Source of the DNA: CAZRIT01 sp964600225
Lineage (GTDB): Bacteria > Bacillota > Clostridia > Christensenellales > CAG-138
NCBI GenBank assembly: GCA_964600225.1
Contig: CAZRIT010000054.1
Span: forward strand, 1 to 13,155
Direction: 5' to 3'
Length of the DNA stretch: 13,155 bases
Within the stretch, counting starts at the first letter, position 1. Each line of letters opens with the position of its first letter. A model generated the notes under the pieces. The model made no database searches and had not been told where the DNA came from. It worked only from the letters and a program-made list of their open reading frames with translations. The position numbers were made by a program, and so were the translations under genes. Positions 6,440 through 12,674 of the stretch are shown in pieces.

Positions 6440-6934
6440 ATGATCTACCTGATGCCGGACAACAAGCAGGAAATCGAGCTGCTGCCGGCCGCCTTCCGAG
6501 ACGCCATCCGACAGCTTGCGGCGCTGGATGTGTTCCACATGCAGCCCGGCACCTACCCGCTGGACGGCTATGACGCCAAGGACGCGTACTTTATGGTGAT
6601 GGATTTGGATACCATCCCCTTTGATGAGCGCCCGCCCGAGATCCATCGGGAGTTCATCGATATCCAGTACATGCCCGAGGGCAACGAGACCATCGGCTTT
6701 GCGCCCGAAACGGGCAACAACCCGATTCAGGCGGGCACCGACCCCGAAAAGCTGATGCGGGAACGGGATATCCTGTTCTATGACAGCGCCGAGTACGAGT
6801 CCGTGCTGCACATGGCCCCCGGCAGCATCGCCATCTTCTTTCCCTGGGATGTGCACCGCCCCGCCTGCGCGGAGGGTGCGCCAAGGAAGGTGCGCAAGGC
6901 CGTCGGCAAGATCCACATGAAGCTGGTGTTCTGA
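6440..6934 (+). CDS. YhcH/YjgK/YiaL family protein, possible sugar-acid anomerase
   Basis: This is a 164-residue cupin-like protein. EIHREFIDIQYMPEGNETIGF (residues 68-88) and FFPWDVHRPACAE (133-145) are the family's signature strands, with H69, E71, Q76 and H139 as likely metal ligands by analogy. In E. coli, YhcH (NanQ) has been shown to be an anomerase that supplies the open-chain form of sialic acid. YiaL lies beside the YiaMNO TRAP transporter for 2,3-diketogulonate. The same TRAP-plus-YiaL arrangement here suggests that the imported compound can exist in a ring form, such as a keto sugar acid. That is inference from family and context. AAGGGAGG (6423-6430) is well placed for the ATG. 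It is the last gene before the operon terminator. Confidence 0.88.
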   Translation: MIYLMPDNKQEIELLPAAFRDAIRQLAALDVFHMQPGTYPLDGYDAKDAYFMVMDLDTIPFDERPPEIHREFIDIQYMPEGNETIGFAPETGNNPIQAGTDPEKLMRERDILFYDSAEYESVLHMAPGSIAIFFPWDVHRPACAEGAPRKVRKAVGKIHMKLVF

Positions 6935-6948
6935 CGCCTGTACGTTAC

Positions 6949-6985
6949 AAAAGCCTGTACGAGCAATCGTACAGGCTTTTTCTCT
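6949..6985 (+). terminator. Intrinsic terminator of the TRAP operon
   Basis: AAAAGCCTGTACGA (6949-6962) pairs perfectly with TCGTACAGGCTTTT (6967-6980) around a GCAA tetraloop, and the stem runs into a T-tract. The hairpin starts 15 bases after the last stop codon of the operon. Because both flanks are A/T-rich it could also work on the opposite strand against transcription from the convergent ybaK gene. Confidence 0.92.
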
Positions 6986-7052
6986 GCTTTCTCTTTTGGG
7001 TTACGCTTTCTCTTTTGGGGTTGCGTTTTCTCTTTTTTGAAAAAAAGAGAAA
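6986..7052. repeat. T-rich tandem repeat ending in a long fold-back
   Basis: Three related units of 19-20 bases, each built on GCTTTCTCTTTTGGG, start at 6986, 7005 and about 7025; the last is altered. The last unit's TTTCTCTTTTTT (7027-7038) is the inverse complement of AAAAAAAGAGAAA (7040-7052), giving a long A-T hairpin. It lies between convergent transcription units and may help as a second bidirectional terminator. Its strong T/A strand bias is unlike the surrounding GC-rich sequence. Confidence 0.6.
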
Positions 7053-7092
7053 CAGAAAAAACTTTGTAAGGGGAGATGGGTGTTTGAATGGC

Positions 7093-7581
7093 CTACTCGG
7101 TCAGGTCCGCAAACGCGGCATGGATAAAATCGGCCAGCGCGGTGGGCGAAAGCTCCGCCTGCAACCCGCGCCGCCCCGCCGAGCAGCAGATGGTATCAAA
7201 CAGAACTGCCGTTTCATCGATCACCGTCGGGAACGGCTTTTTCATGCCCACGGGCGAGCAGCCGCCGTGCACATAGCCCGTCAGCGGAAACAGCTCCTTT
7301 TGCATCAGCATCGTCACCGATTTTTCGCCCGCCGCTTTGGCCGCCTTTTTGAGCGAAAGCGTCCCGTTGACGGGCACCATGAACACCAGGTGTCTGCCCG
7401 ATGCGCCCACGGTCACCAGCGTCTTAAACGTTTCCTCCGCGCTTTTTCCCACAAGCCTTGCCACCGTTTGCCCATCGGTGATATCGCTGTCATACGCGTG
7501 GGTGCGGTACGGGATGCCGCTGGCGTCCAGCATGCGCAGAGCATTTGTTTTATCGATGCCTGCCTGATCCGTGGCGGCCAT
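7093..7581 (-). CDS. ybaK: YbaK/EbsC family Cys-tRNA(Pro)/aminoacyl-tRNA deacylase
   Basis: This 162-residue single-domain protein matches the YbaK/EbsC branch of the editing-domain superfamily, including the conserved lysine in EETFKTLV (K53) and the GGCSPVGMKK loop near residues 106-115. YbaK proteins hydrolyse mischarged Cys-tRNA(Pro) in trans, preventing cysteine misincorporation at proline codons. The ATG at 7581 lies one base after the stop of the upstream phosphohexomutase and has only a weak ribosome site, so translation is probably coupled to that gene. An open frame extends upstream to 7779 but lies inside the mutase gene and is not used. No functional link with the mutase is obvious. 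Confidence 0.88.
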   Translation of the reverse strand: MAATDQAGIDKTNALRMLDASGIPYRTHAYDSDITDGQTVARLVGKSAEETFKTLVTVGASGRHLVFMVPVNGTLSLKKAAKAAGEKSVTMLMQKELFPLTGYVHGGCSPVGMKKPFPTVIDETAVLFDTICCSAGRRGLQAELSPTALADFIHAAFADLTE

Positions 7582-7582
7582 A

Positions 7583-9337
7583 TCAGCTATCTTGCGTGGC
7601 AGCGGCGCCAAGCAGGCCCTCGATACGCGCATCCATATCCGCAAACAGTCCCTCCAGCTTTGCGTCCACGGCCTGTTCGCTGTCCGCCACTGCGCCGATG
7701 TACAGCTTGAGCTTCGGCTCCGTGCCGCTGGGGCGCACCACAATCCACGATTCGTCGGCAAGCTCCAGCCGCAGCACATCCGATTTGGGCAGCGTCAGCG
7801 TATCGGGCCCGCTGCCGTCCTTTCGGATGCGCACGCTCGTTAAGTAATCCTCCAGTACCGTCACGTCAGTCCCGCACACGGCCGCGGGCGCGTGCCGCCG
7901 TAGCCCCGCCATGCAGCCTGCGATCTGCTCCATGCCGGCCTTGCCCGCGCGCGTGTAGGACTTGACCTTTTCCTTGTATACGCCGTAGCGGGCGTAGATA
8001 TCGTTGAGCATATCGTACAGGGTCTTTCCCTGCACTTTGCACAGCACGCATGCCTCCGCCGCCAGCATGGCGGCGCTGATGGCGTCCTTATCGCGCGCCG
8101 GCCCGCCCGCAAGGTAGCCAAAGCTTTCCTCAAACCCGAACAGGAACGTCTTTTCCCCGCTTGTTGCGTGCGCATCGATCTTTTCGCCGATGTACCGAAA
8201 GCCCGTCATGACGTTTTCCATGGTCGCGCCGTACGCGCGGCAGATGGCGTCGGCCAGCCGCGTGGACACAATGGATTTGATGACCACGCCGTTGTCGGGC
8301 AGGCGATCCTGCCGCTTTTTGTTGGACAGGATGTGCTCCAGCAGGATGCAGCCAATCTGGTTGCCCGTCAATGTGACCCAGTTGCCCGCGCCCGTTTTGA
8401 CGGCAATCCCCAGCCGATCCGCATCGGGATCGGTGGCAAGGCACACCGTCGCGCCGATCTGCTCGGCCAGCGCAATGGAGAGCTTGAACGCGTTTGGATC
8501 CTCGGGATTGGGCGCAGTGACGGTGGGAAAGCTGCCGTCGGGCGCAGCCTGTGCGGGCACGACCGTTACGTTGGTTACGCCAATGCGCTGTAGCAGCGTC
8601 GTTACGGGCACGTTGCCCGTGCCGTGCAGCGGCGTGTAAACAAGCTTTAGCTCCTTGCCGTGCGCGCGCACCGCAGCGGGGCACAGGCACAGCCGCGCGG
8701 TGGCGGCATAGTACGCCTCGTCCTCCTCGGCGCCGATGAGCCGTATGGCCCCTTCGGCCACGGCCTGTTCAAAATCCACGGTGCGTTCGCCAAACATCGG
8801 CACCCGTTGGATGCAGCGGAATATATCCTCCGCCTGCGCGGGCGTAACCTGCCCGCCATAGGCCCAGTAAACCTTGTAGCCGTTATACTCCTTGGGGTTG
8901 TGGCTGGCGGTGATGACCACGCCCGAGATGCAGTTGTGGTATTGCAGCGCGGCGGAAAGCTGCGGCACGGAATGCAGCGCGGAGAACAGGTATGTGCGGA
9001 TGCCGTTTGCGGCCAGCACCGCGGCGGTCTCCCGCGCAAACACATCCGACAGGATGCGCGAATCGTACGCAATGCAAACCCCGCGCTCCTTGGCCCCGTC
9101 GATGGCGGACAGATAGTCGGCCAGGCCCTGCGTGGCGCGCCGCACGACATACTCGTTCATGCGGTTGAGCCCCGCGCCGAGGATGCCCCTTAGCCCCGCT
9201 GTGCCAAACTCCAGCTCGCGGTAAAAGCGCTCCTCGATCTCCTTTTCGTCCCCGCCGATTGCCATTAGCTCCGCACGCGTCGCGTCGTCGATTGCGTGGC
9301 TTGATAACCACTGTTCATATGCCAAACGGTAATCCAT
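7583..9337 (-). CDS. pgcA: Alpha-phosphoglucomutase / phosphomannomutase
   Basis: This is a 584-residue alpha-D-phosphohexomutase, close in length to B. subtilis PgcA. The catalytic phosphoserine is S145 in TASHNPKEYNGYKVYW, the metal loop is DPDADR at 303-308, the sugar-binding loop is GFEESFGY at 401-408, and the phosphate-binding loop is RPSGTEPK at 535-542. All four domains and all key residues are intact. It interconverts glucose-1-phosphate and glucose-6-phosphate, and often the mannose equivalents, feeding UDP-glucose, glycolipid and cell-wall precursor synthesis in the cytoplasm. GGAGGG about ten bases upstream supports ATG 9337. The promoter lies in the short gap shared with the divergent membrane-protein gene, and ybaK follows one base after the stop. 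Confidence 0.95.
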   Translation of the reverse strand: MDYRLAYEQWLSSHAIDDATRAELMAIGGDEKEIEERFYRELEFGTAGLRGILGAGLNRMNEYVVRRATQGLADYLSAIDGAKERGVCIAYDSRILSDVFARETAAVLAANGIRTYLFSALHSVPQLSAALQYHNCISGVVITASHNPKEYNGYKVYWAYGGQVTPAQAEDIFRCIQRVPMFGERTVDFEQAVAEGAIRLIGAEEDEAYYAATARLCLCPAAVRAHGKELKLVYTPLHGTGNVPVTTLLQRIGVTNVTVVPAQAAPDGSFPTVTAPNPEDPNAFKLSIALAEQIGATVCLATDPDADRLGIAVKTGAGNWVTLTGNQIGCILLEHILSNKKRQDRLPDNGVVIKSIVSTRLADAICRAYGATMENVMTGFRYIGEKIDAHATSGEKTFLFGFEESFGYLAGGPARDKDAISAAMLAAEACVLCKVQGKTLYDMLNDIYARYGVYKEKVKSYTRAGKAGMEQIAGCMAGLRRHAPAAVCGTDVTVLEDYLTSVRIRKDGSGPDTLTLPKSDVLRLELADESWIVVRPSGTEPKLKLYIGAVADSEQAVDAKLEGLFADMDARIEGLLGAAATQDS

Positions 9338-9366
9338 CTGTTTTCCCTCCGCCGCTCGTTTTACCC

Positions 9367-9396
9367 ATTATACTAGCATATATGGTGGTTTTGCAA
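9367..9396 (-). promoter_or_regulatory. Sigma-A promoter of pgcA
   Basis: On the minus strand TTGCAA (plus 9391-9396), an 18-base spacer and a perfect TATAAT (plus 9367-9372) form a good promoter. The start point would be near 9360, giving a leader of about 23 bases that contains the GGAGG ribosome site. It is back to back with the plus-strand promoter, with the two -35 boxes one base apart. Confidence 0.75.
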
Positions 9397-9397
9397 C

Positions 9398-9426
9398 TTG
9401 CGTGCATGCAAATGCTGTGTTATCAT
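9398..9426 (+). promoter_or_regulatory. Probable extended -10 promoter of the membrane-protein gene
   Basis: TTGCGT (9398-9403), a 17-base spacer and TATCAT (9421-9426) preceded by TGT make an extended -10 promoter. The predicted transcription start, six or seven bases downstream, falls on the ATG at 9433. No Shine-Dalgarno lies between promoter and ATG. Confidence 0.55.
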
Positions 9427-9432
9427 GTCGGT

Positions 9433-10530
9433 ATGGAACAGCCGAGACGTAAAGGCCGCAGATTTTGCTCCGCTTCCTACCTCAAAAACGATGCGGTGTT
9501 TTGGGGTACGCTGCTGTTCGTATTTGCCAAGGTCATATCGTTCATCCAGTTTTTTCAGGAAGTCGCCGACCGCGAAAAGCAAAACCTGGCCCCGCCCGAA
9601 AACTACACCGTGGCGGGCATTGTCGGCATGTCGCTGGTGATACTGCTTTCCGTTGTGCTGTTCATCCTGCTCATGCGGTTACGGCAGGGCAAGCTGCGCA
9701 TGCGCGCGGGCTTGCGGTATCTGCTGCTCAACTTCCTCATCGTGGTGTGGGGGCTGATCCGCGCCATCGGCGATATTGCCGACCTGTTCGTGTTCCCCGA
9801 GCTGATTTTGATACTCGACCTGTTGGCCGTCATCGTGGCCATCATTGCGCCGCCCGTGATGCTGCAGCTTGCGGATATACAGCGCTTCCCGCCCGATGAA
9901 ACGCTCATGCTCATCCTCGGCGCGGGCGGCCTCGGCTTTTCGGCCATCTCCATCGTCATTGTGGCGGTGATATTGCGCGATAGCTACACCTTTGCGCGCC
10001 TCATCCCCGAGCTGGCCTTCCGCGGCGGCATGGTGCTGTACGGGCTTGCAACGCTCATGAAGGCGCTGCAGCTACGGCGCGAGCTGCCCATTGCCCACCC
10101 CGTCCGCCGCGAGGACGACCCGTATGGCGAGCCTGCGCCGCTGTTTCGGGAGAACGAGTACGATGCGCTCTATCAACCGCCCGTGCGCCCCTCGGCCGCG
10201 CCGCGCGATGGCGGCTATTCGCCTTATCGGGAGCCCGTACTGTCGCAATCGTATCGGGAGCAGTTGTTGCAGCAGGCGCGCATGCAGCAGCCCGCACCGC
10301 CCCCGCCCGAGGAACCCGCGCCAAGGCCCCGCCGCCGCGCCGCGGATTACGAAGTGCCGCAGAGCGTCTATGGCACAGGCAGTGCCGCGCGCAGCGCACG
10401 CAGCCGCTCGGCCTATGAGCGGCCCATTGTGGAATCCACCTACAACGTGCAGCGCAAAACCTGCTCCGCGTGCGGCATGCGCGTGCCCGTGATGCTGGCC
10501 ACCTGCCCGCGCTGCGGCGAGGACGTATAG
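9433..10530 (+). CDS. Six-TM membrane protein with C-terminal zinc-ribbon-like motif
   Basis: I do not recognise this 365-residue protein as a named family. Six hydrophobic segments are visible at about 21-41, 58-82, 95-120, 122-147, 156-181 and 196-213. A cytoplasmic-looking tail of about 120 residues follows, rich in Pro, Arg, Ala, Ser and Tyr and probably disordered. It ends in CSAC-x10-CPRC (C344, C347, C358, C361), a likely zinc ribbon four residues from the C-terminus. The frame is open upstream to 9259, but that part overlaps pgcA; ATG 9433 follows the best promoter and starts a basic MEQPRRKGRR end. No ribosome site precedes it. walJ follows on the same strand after 152 bases. A role in sensing or membrane organisation is only a guess. 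Confidence 0.72.
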   Translation: MEQPRRKGRRFCSASYLKNDAVFWGTLLFVFAKVISFIQFFQEVADREKQNLAPPENYTVAGIVGMSLVILLSVVLFILLMRLRQGKLRMRAGLRYLLLNFLIVVWGLIRAIGDIADLFVFPELILILDLLAVIVAIIAPPVMLQLADIQRFPPDETLMLILGAGGLGFSAISIVIVAVILRDSYTFARLIPELAFRGGMVLYGLATLMKALQLRRELPIAHPVRREDDPYGEPAPLFRENEYDALYQPPVRPSAAPRDGGYSPYREPVLSQSYREQLLQQARMQQPAPPPPEEPAPRPRRRAADYEVPQSVYGTGSAARSARSRSAYERPIVESTYNVQRKTCSACGMRVPVMLATCPRCGEDV

Positions 10531-10550
10531 GCGCGCCGCACGAAACCGAA

Positions 10551-10574
10551 CCACGGTGTGCTTAAGCACCGCGG
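10551..10574. promoter_or_regulatory. Palindromic hairpin in the gap before walJ
   Basis: GTGCTTAAGCAC (10558-10569) is a perfect 12-base palindrome. In another register CCACGGTG and CACCGCGG form an 8-bp stem with one mismatch around TGCTTAAG. No T-tract follows. It could be a weak terminator, an RNA processing site or a protein-binding site. The rest of the 152-base gap (10531-10682) shows no convincing promoter for walJ. Confidence 0.35.
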
Positions 10575-10682
10575 AAGCCCCCGAAAATCACTTGTATGCT
10601 GACCCGCGCGCCCTCGTCGGCGTGCGTCTTTTGGCTAAGGCGCAGGGATTTGACTTTCCTCGCCTTAAGAAAGGGAACGCTC

Positions 10683-11468
10683 ATGCTCTTTTCCCCGTTG
10701 TGCAGCGGTTCGTCGGGCAACGCGACCTATCTGGAGGCCGACGGCACGGGCCTGCTCATCGATGCGGGCGCAACCGCCAAGCAGTTGGACGCCCTGCTCA
10801 ACGCCATCCAAATTGCGCCGTCGAAGGTGCGCGCCATCCTCATCACCCACGAGCATTCCGATCATATCAAGGGCGCGGGCGTGTTTTCGCGCAAATACGA
10901 TATCCCCGTCTATGCCGCAAGCGAAACCATGGAGGCCATGCTGCCGCTGATTGGCGGCCTGCCGCCGCGCAACATGCGCGTATTCGAGCCCGACCGCCCG
11001 TTCTACCTCAAAACCCTCGCGGTGCTCCCCTTCTCCACGCCGCACGACTGCGCGCATCCCGTTGGCTTTACGTTCATGCACGGCGGCAAAAAGGTGACGG
11101 TCATGACCGATATCGGCCATGTGACGGCCTCCATGCTGGAAGCCGCGGCCGATTCCGACCTGCTGATGCTGGAATCCAACCACGATGCGGATATGCTGCG
11201 CGCGGGCAGCTACCCGTATCCGCTCAAAATGCGCATCCTGGGCGCCAAGGGCCACCTGTGCAACGAGGACGCGGGCCACGCGCTGGTGCGCCTGTACGCG
11301 CGCGGTGTGCGCAACGTCATCCTTGGGCACCTCTCCAACGAAAACAACACGCCCGAGCTGGCGCTGGTCACGGTTAAAAGCGTGCTGGAGGAAGCGGATT
11401 TGGCGGATAAACTATTCCTGACCGTCGCCAACCGCTACGAGCCCACGGGCGTGTTCGATATCCAATGA
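10683..11468 (+). CDS. walJ: WalJ (YycJ) metallo-beta-lactamase-fold exonuclease-type hydrolase
   Basis: This is a 261-residue metallo-beta-lactamase-fold protein. FSPLCSGSSGNATYLE at the N-terminus is characteristic of the YycJ/WalJ group. THEHSDHIKG at 55-64 gives the HxHxDH metal site (H56, H58, D60, H61), and later ligands are in STPHDCAHPVGF, MTDIGH and LGHLSNENN. WalJ is usually encoded near the WalRK cell-wall two-component system; the Bacillus protein is described as a 5'-3' double-strand DNA exonuclease linked to mismatch repair. walRK is not upstream here, but rlmH follows, which keeps part of the usual order. The open frame extends upstream to 10596; I chose ATG 10683 because the family starts at MxFSxLxSGSSGN and AAGAAAGGG lies just before it. 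The stop codon coincides with the start of a dispersed repeat. Confidence 0.9.
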   Translation: MLFSPLCSGSSGNATYLEADGTGLLIDAGATAKQLDALLNAIQIAPSKVRAILITHEHSDHIKGAGVFSRKYDIPVYAASETMEAMLPLIGGLPPRNMRVFEPDRPFYLKTLAVLPFSTPHDCAHPVGFTFMHGGKKVTVMTDIGHVTASMLEAAADSDLLMLESNHDADMLRAGSYPYPLKMRILGAKGHLCNEDAGHALVRLYARGVRNVILGHLSNENNTPELALVTVKSVLEEADLADKLFLTVANRYEPTGVFDIQ

Positions 11469-11600
11469 ACGCTGCGGCGTCGGCTCAGGATGACAACGAA
11501 ACATGTGTCGTTCCAAAAACCCTCTCCCTGTCATTCTGAAAGCCCGCTCCCTGTCATTCTGAGGGCAAGGGCCCGAAGAATCCGTCCCGCCGCAGCGGGT
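11466..11600. repeat. Copy B of dispersed hairpin repeat, between walJ and rlmH
   Basis: A stretch of 29 bases at 11470-11498 is identical to one at 12501-12529, and part of it recurs at the left window edge. It is followed by two tandem copies of CTCCCTGTCATTCTGA (11524-11539 and 11547-11562, period 23). Next come the self-complementary arm GGGCAAGGGCCC, GAAGAATC, and a CCCGC-CGCA-GCGGG hairpin near 11586-11599. The copy fills almost the entire 163-base gap between the two genes, and no promoter stands out in it. Confidence 0.8.
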
Positions 11601-11631
11601 GCAACAATATCGAACCGCAAAAGGAACGTCT

Positions 11632-12111
11632 ATGAACATCAAAATCGTCTGTGCGGGCAAATTGAAGGATCGAAGCTACATCGAGCTGGCGGAGGAATAC
11701 GCAAAGCGCCTCGGCCGCTACTGCACGCTGACGGTTTGCGAGGTAGCCGATGAAAAAACGCCCGAGCGGTTCAGCCCTGCCGAGCGGCAGCAGGCCATCG
11801 GCCGCGAGGGCGAGCGGCTGCTTGCGCGCATTGAAAGCGGGGAGCACGTCATTGCGCTGTGCGTCAACGGGCGGCGCATGACCTCGGAGGCGTTTGCCGC
11901 ACGCCTGCAAGCCCTGGCCGACGGCGGGCGCAACGCCATCGCGTTCGTCATCGGCGGCTCGCTGGGCCTGAGCGACGCGGTGCTGGCCCGCGCCGACGAA
12001 ACGCTTTCGGTATCCGATATGACCCTGCCGCACCGCCTTTGCCGTATATTCCTAATGGAACAAATCTACCGCGCACACAAGATCAACGCGCATGAAACGT
12101 ACCATAAGTGA
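11632..12111 (+). CDS. rlmH: 23S rRNA (pseudouridine1915-N3)-methyltransferase RlmH
   Basis: This 159-residue SPOUT-class methyltransferase has the same length as S. aureus RlmH. FVIGGSLGLSDAVL (residues 105-118) and SVSDMTLPHRLCRIFLMEQIYRA (126-148) make the knotted SAM-binding region, and the protein ends in the conserved YHK. RlmH methylates pseudouridine 1915 in helix 69 of 23S rRNA, acting on assembled 70S ribosomes. AAAGGA at 11619-11624 supports ATG 11632; the frame is open back to a GTG at 11599, but that lies in the dispersed repeat. It keeps the walJ-rlmH order known from Firmicutes, although the pair is separated here by repeat copy B and followed by the large repeat cluster. Confidence 0.96.
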   Translation: MNIKIVCAGKLKDRSYIELAEEYAKRLGRYCTLTVCEVADEKTPERFSPAERQQAIGREGERLLARIESGEHVIALCVNGRRMTSEAFAARLQALADGGRNAIAFVIGGSLGLSDAVLARADETLSVSDMTLPHRLCRIFLMEQIYRAHKINAHETYHK

Positions 12112-12138
12112 ATCCTTCAGCAGCAACAAAAGGATGCG

Positions 12139-12240
12139 CGTTGTTCCCTGCGAGAACAAAGATTCCTCGTCGCTACGCTCCTCGGAATGACACGACATGC
12201 GTTGTCATTCTGAGGGCCAAGGGCCCGAAGAATCTTTCCC
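12139..12240. repeat. Head-to-head pair 1 of dispersed repeat units
   Basis: The unit at 12139-12192 contains the inverted form, reading AGATTCCTCGTCGCTACGCT and on to GGAATGACA. The unit at 12201-12240 is in the forward form, TTGTCATTCTGAGGG...GAAGAATC. Their heads, CTCGGAATGACA and TGTCATTCTGAG, are inverted complements with one wobble position, so the junction can form a 12-bp stem. The left unit recurs at 12257-12310 with 52 of 54 bases identical. The right unit recurs at 12376-12415 with 38 of 40 identical. Confidence 0.85.
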
Positions 12241-12256
12241 GCCGCGGAAAGGGGTA

Positions 12257-12415
12257 CGTTGTTCCCTGCGGGAACAAAGATTCCTCGTCGCTGCGCTCCT
12301 CGGAATGACAACGGAGGGTGAATGCGCCGCGCATGGTCTCGGAAGGTAAGCGCTCCTCGGAATGACACAATATACGTTGTCATTCTGAGGGCCAGGGGCC
12401 CGAAGAATCTTTCCG
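12257..12415. repeat. Second set of inverted and forward repeat units
   Basis: An inverted unit (12257-12310) is followed by a short spacer, then a truncated inverted unit (12350-12367) facing a forward unit (12376-12415). The head-to-head junction at 12356-12389 repeats the architecture of pair 1, but its loop sequence differs (CAATATACG against CGACATGCG). The spacer 12311-12349 is unlike the rest and may be a remnant of another unit. Confidence 0.82.
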
Positions 12416-12454
12416 AGCGCCAGCGAGGAACGTGATACGCAACCGCTGCGGCGG

Positions 12455-12594
12455 GACAGATCCTTCGCAAGCCCTTTCGGCGGGAACCGCCTCAGGGTGA
12501 CGCTGCGGCGTCGGCTCAGGATGACAACGGAAATGTATCATTCTAAAAGCCCTTTCCCTGTCATTCTGAGGAGCGAAGCGACGAAGAATCTTTC
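12455..12594. repeat. Copy C of dispersed hairpin repeat with canonical unit
   Basis: This block holds GATCCTTCGCAAGCCC, a GGCGGGAACCGCC hairpin and CTCAGGGTGAC. It continues with the segment shared with copies A and B (12490-12530), then a forward unit (12559-12591). That forward unit has the arm GAGCGAAGCGAC in place of GGCCAAGGGCCC. The unit matches the reverse complement of the 12160-12192 segment at 30 of 33 positions. No gene, promoter or open frame with coding character is visible between 12112 and 12720. Confidence 0.82.
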
Positions 12595-12673
12595 CCGCCA
12601 CAGCGGAACACCTCCCCCCGCCACAGCGGAACACCTTCGCCGCCGCAGCGGGCACTCTTGCCGCAGCGGACAC
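12595..12673. repeat. Degenerate tandem of CCGC...GCGG mini-hairpins
   Basis: Four units start at 12595, 12618, 12640 and 12661, spaced 23, 22 and 21 bases. The first two share CCGCCACAGCGGAACACC, the third is CCGCCGCAGCGGGCAC and the last is CCGCAGCGGACAC. Each can fold into a tiny CCGC/GCGG stem. They directly precede the sortase terminator. Confidence 0.7.
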
Positions 12674-12674
12674 A

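Noticed and set aside
5294..6916. A 540-codon minus-strand open frame across dctM and the YhcH-like gene
   Set aside because: Its His/Gln/Asp/Gly-rich composition is the mirror of the membrane protein on the other strand. It crosses two well-supported genes and shows no family motif.
7582..7779. Upstream extension of the ybaK frame
   Set aside because: It lies within the 3' end of the phosphohexomutase gene, and the added residues do not match the YbaK family.
12139..12594. CRISPR array
   Set aside because: The repeats alternate in orientation, vary in length and have irregular spacing. There are no uniform spacers and no cas genes.
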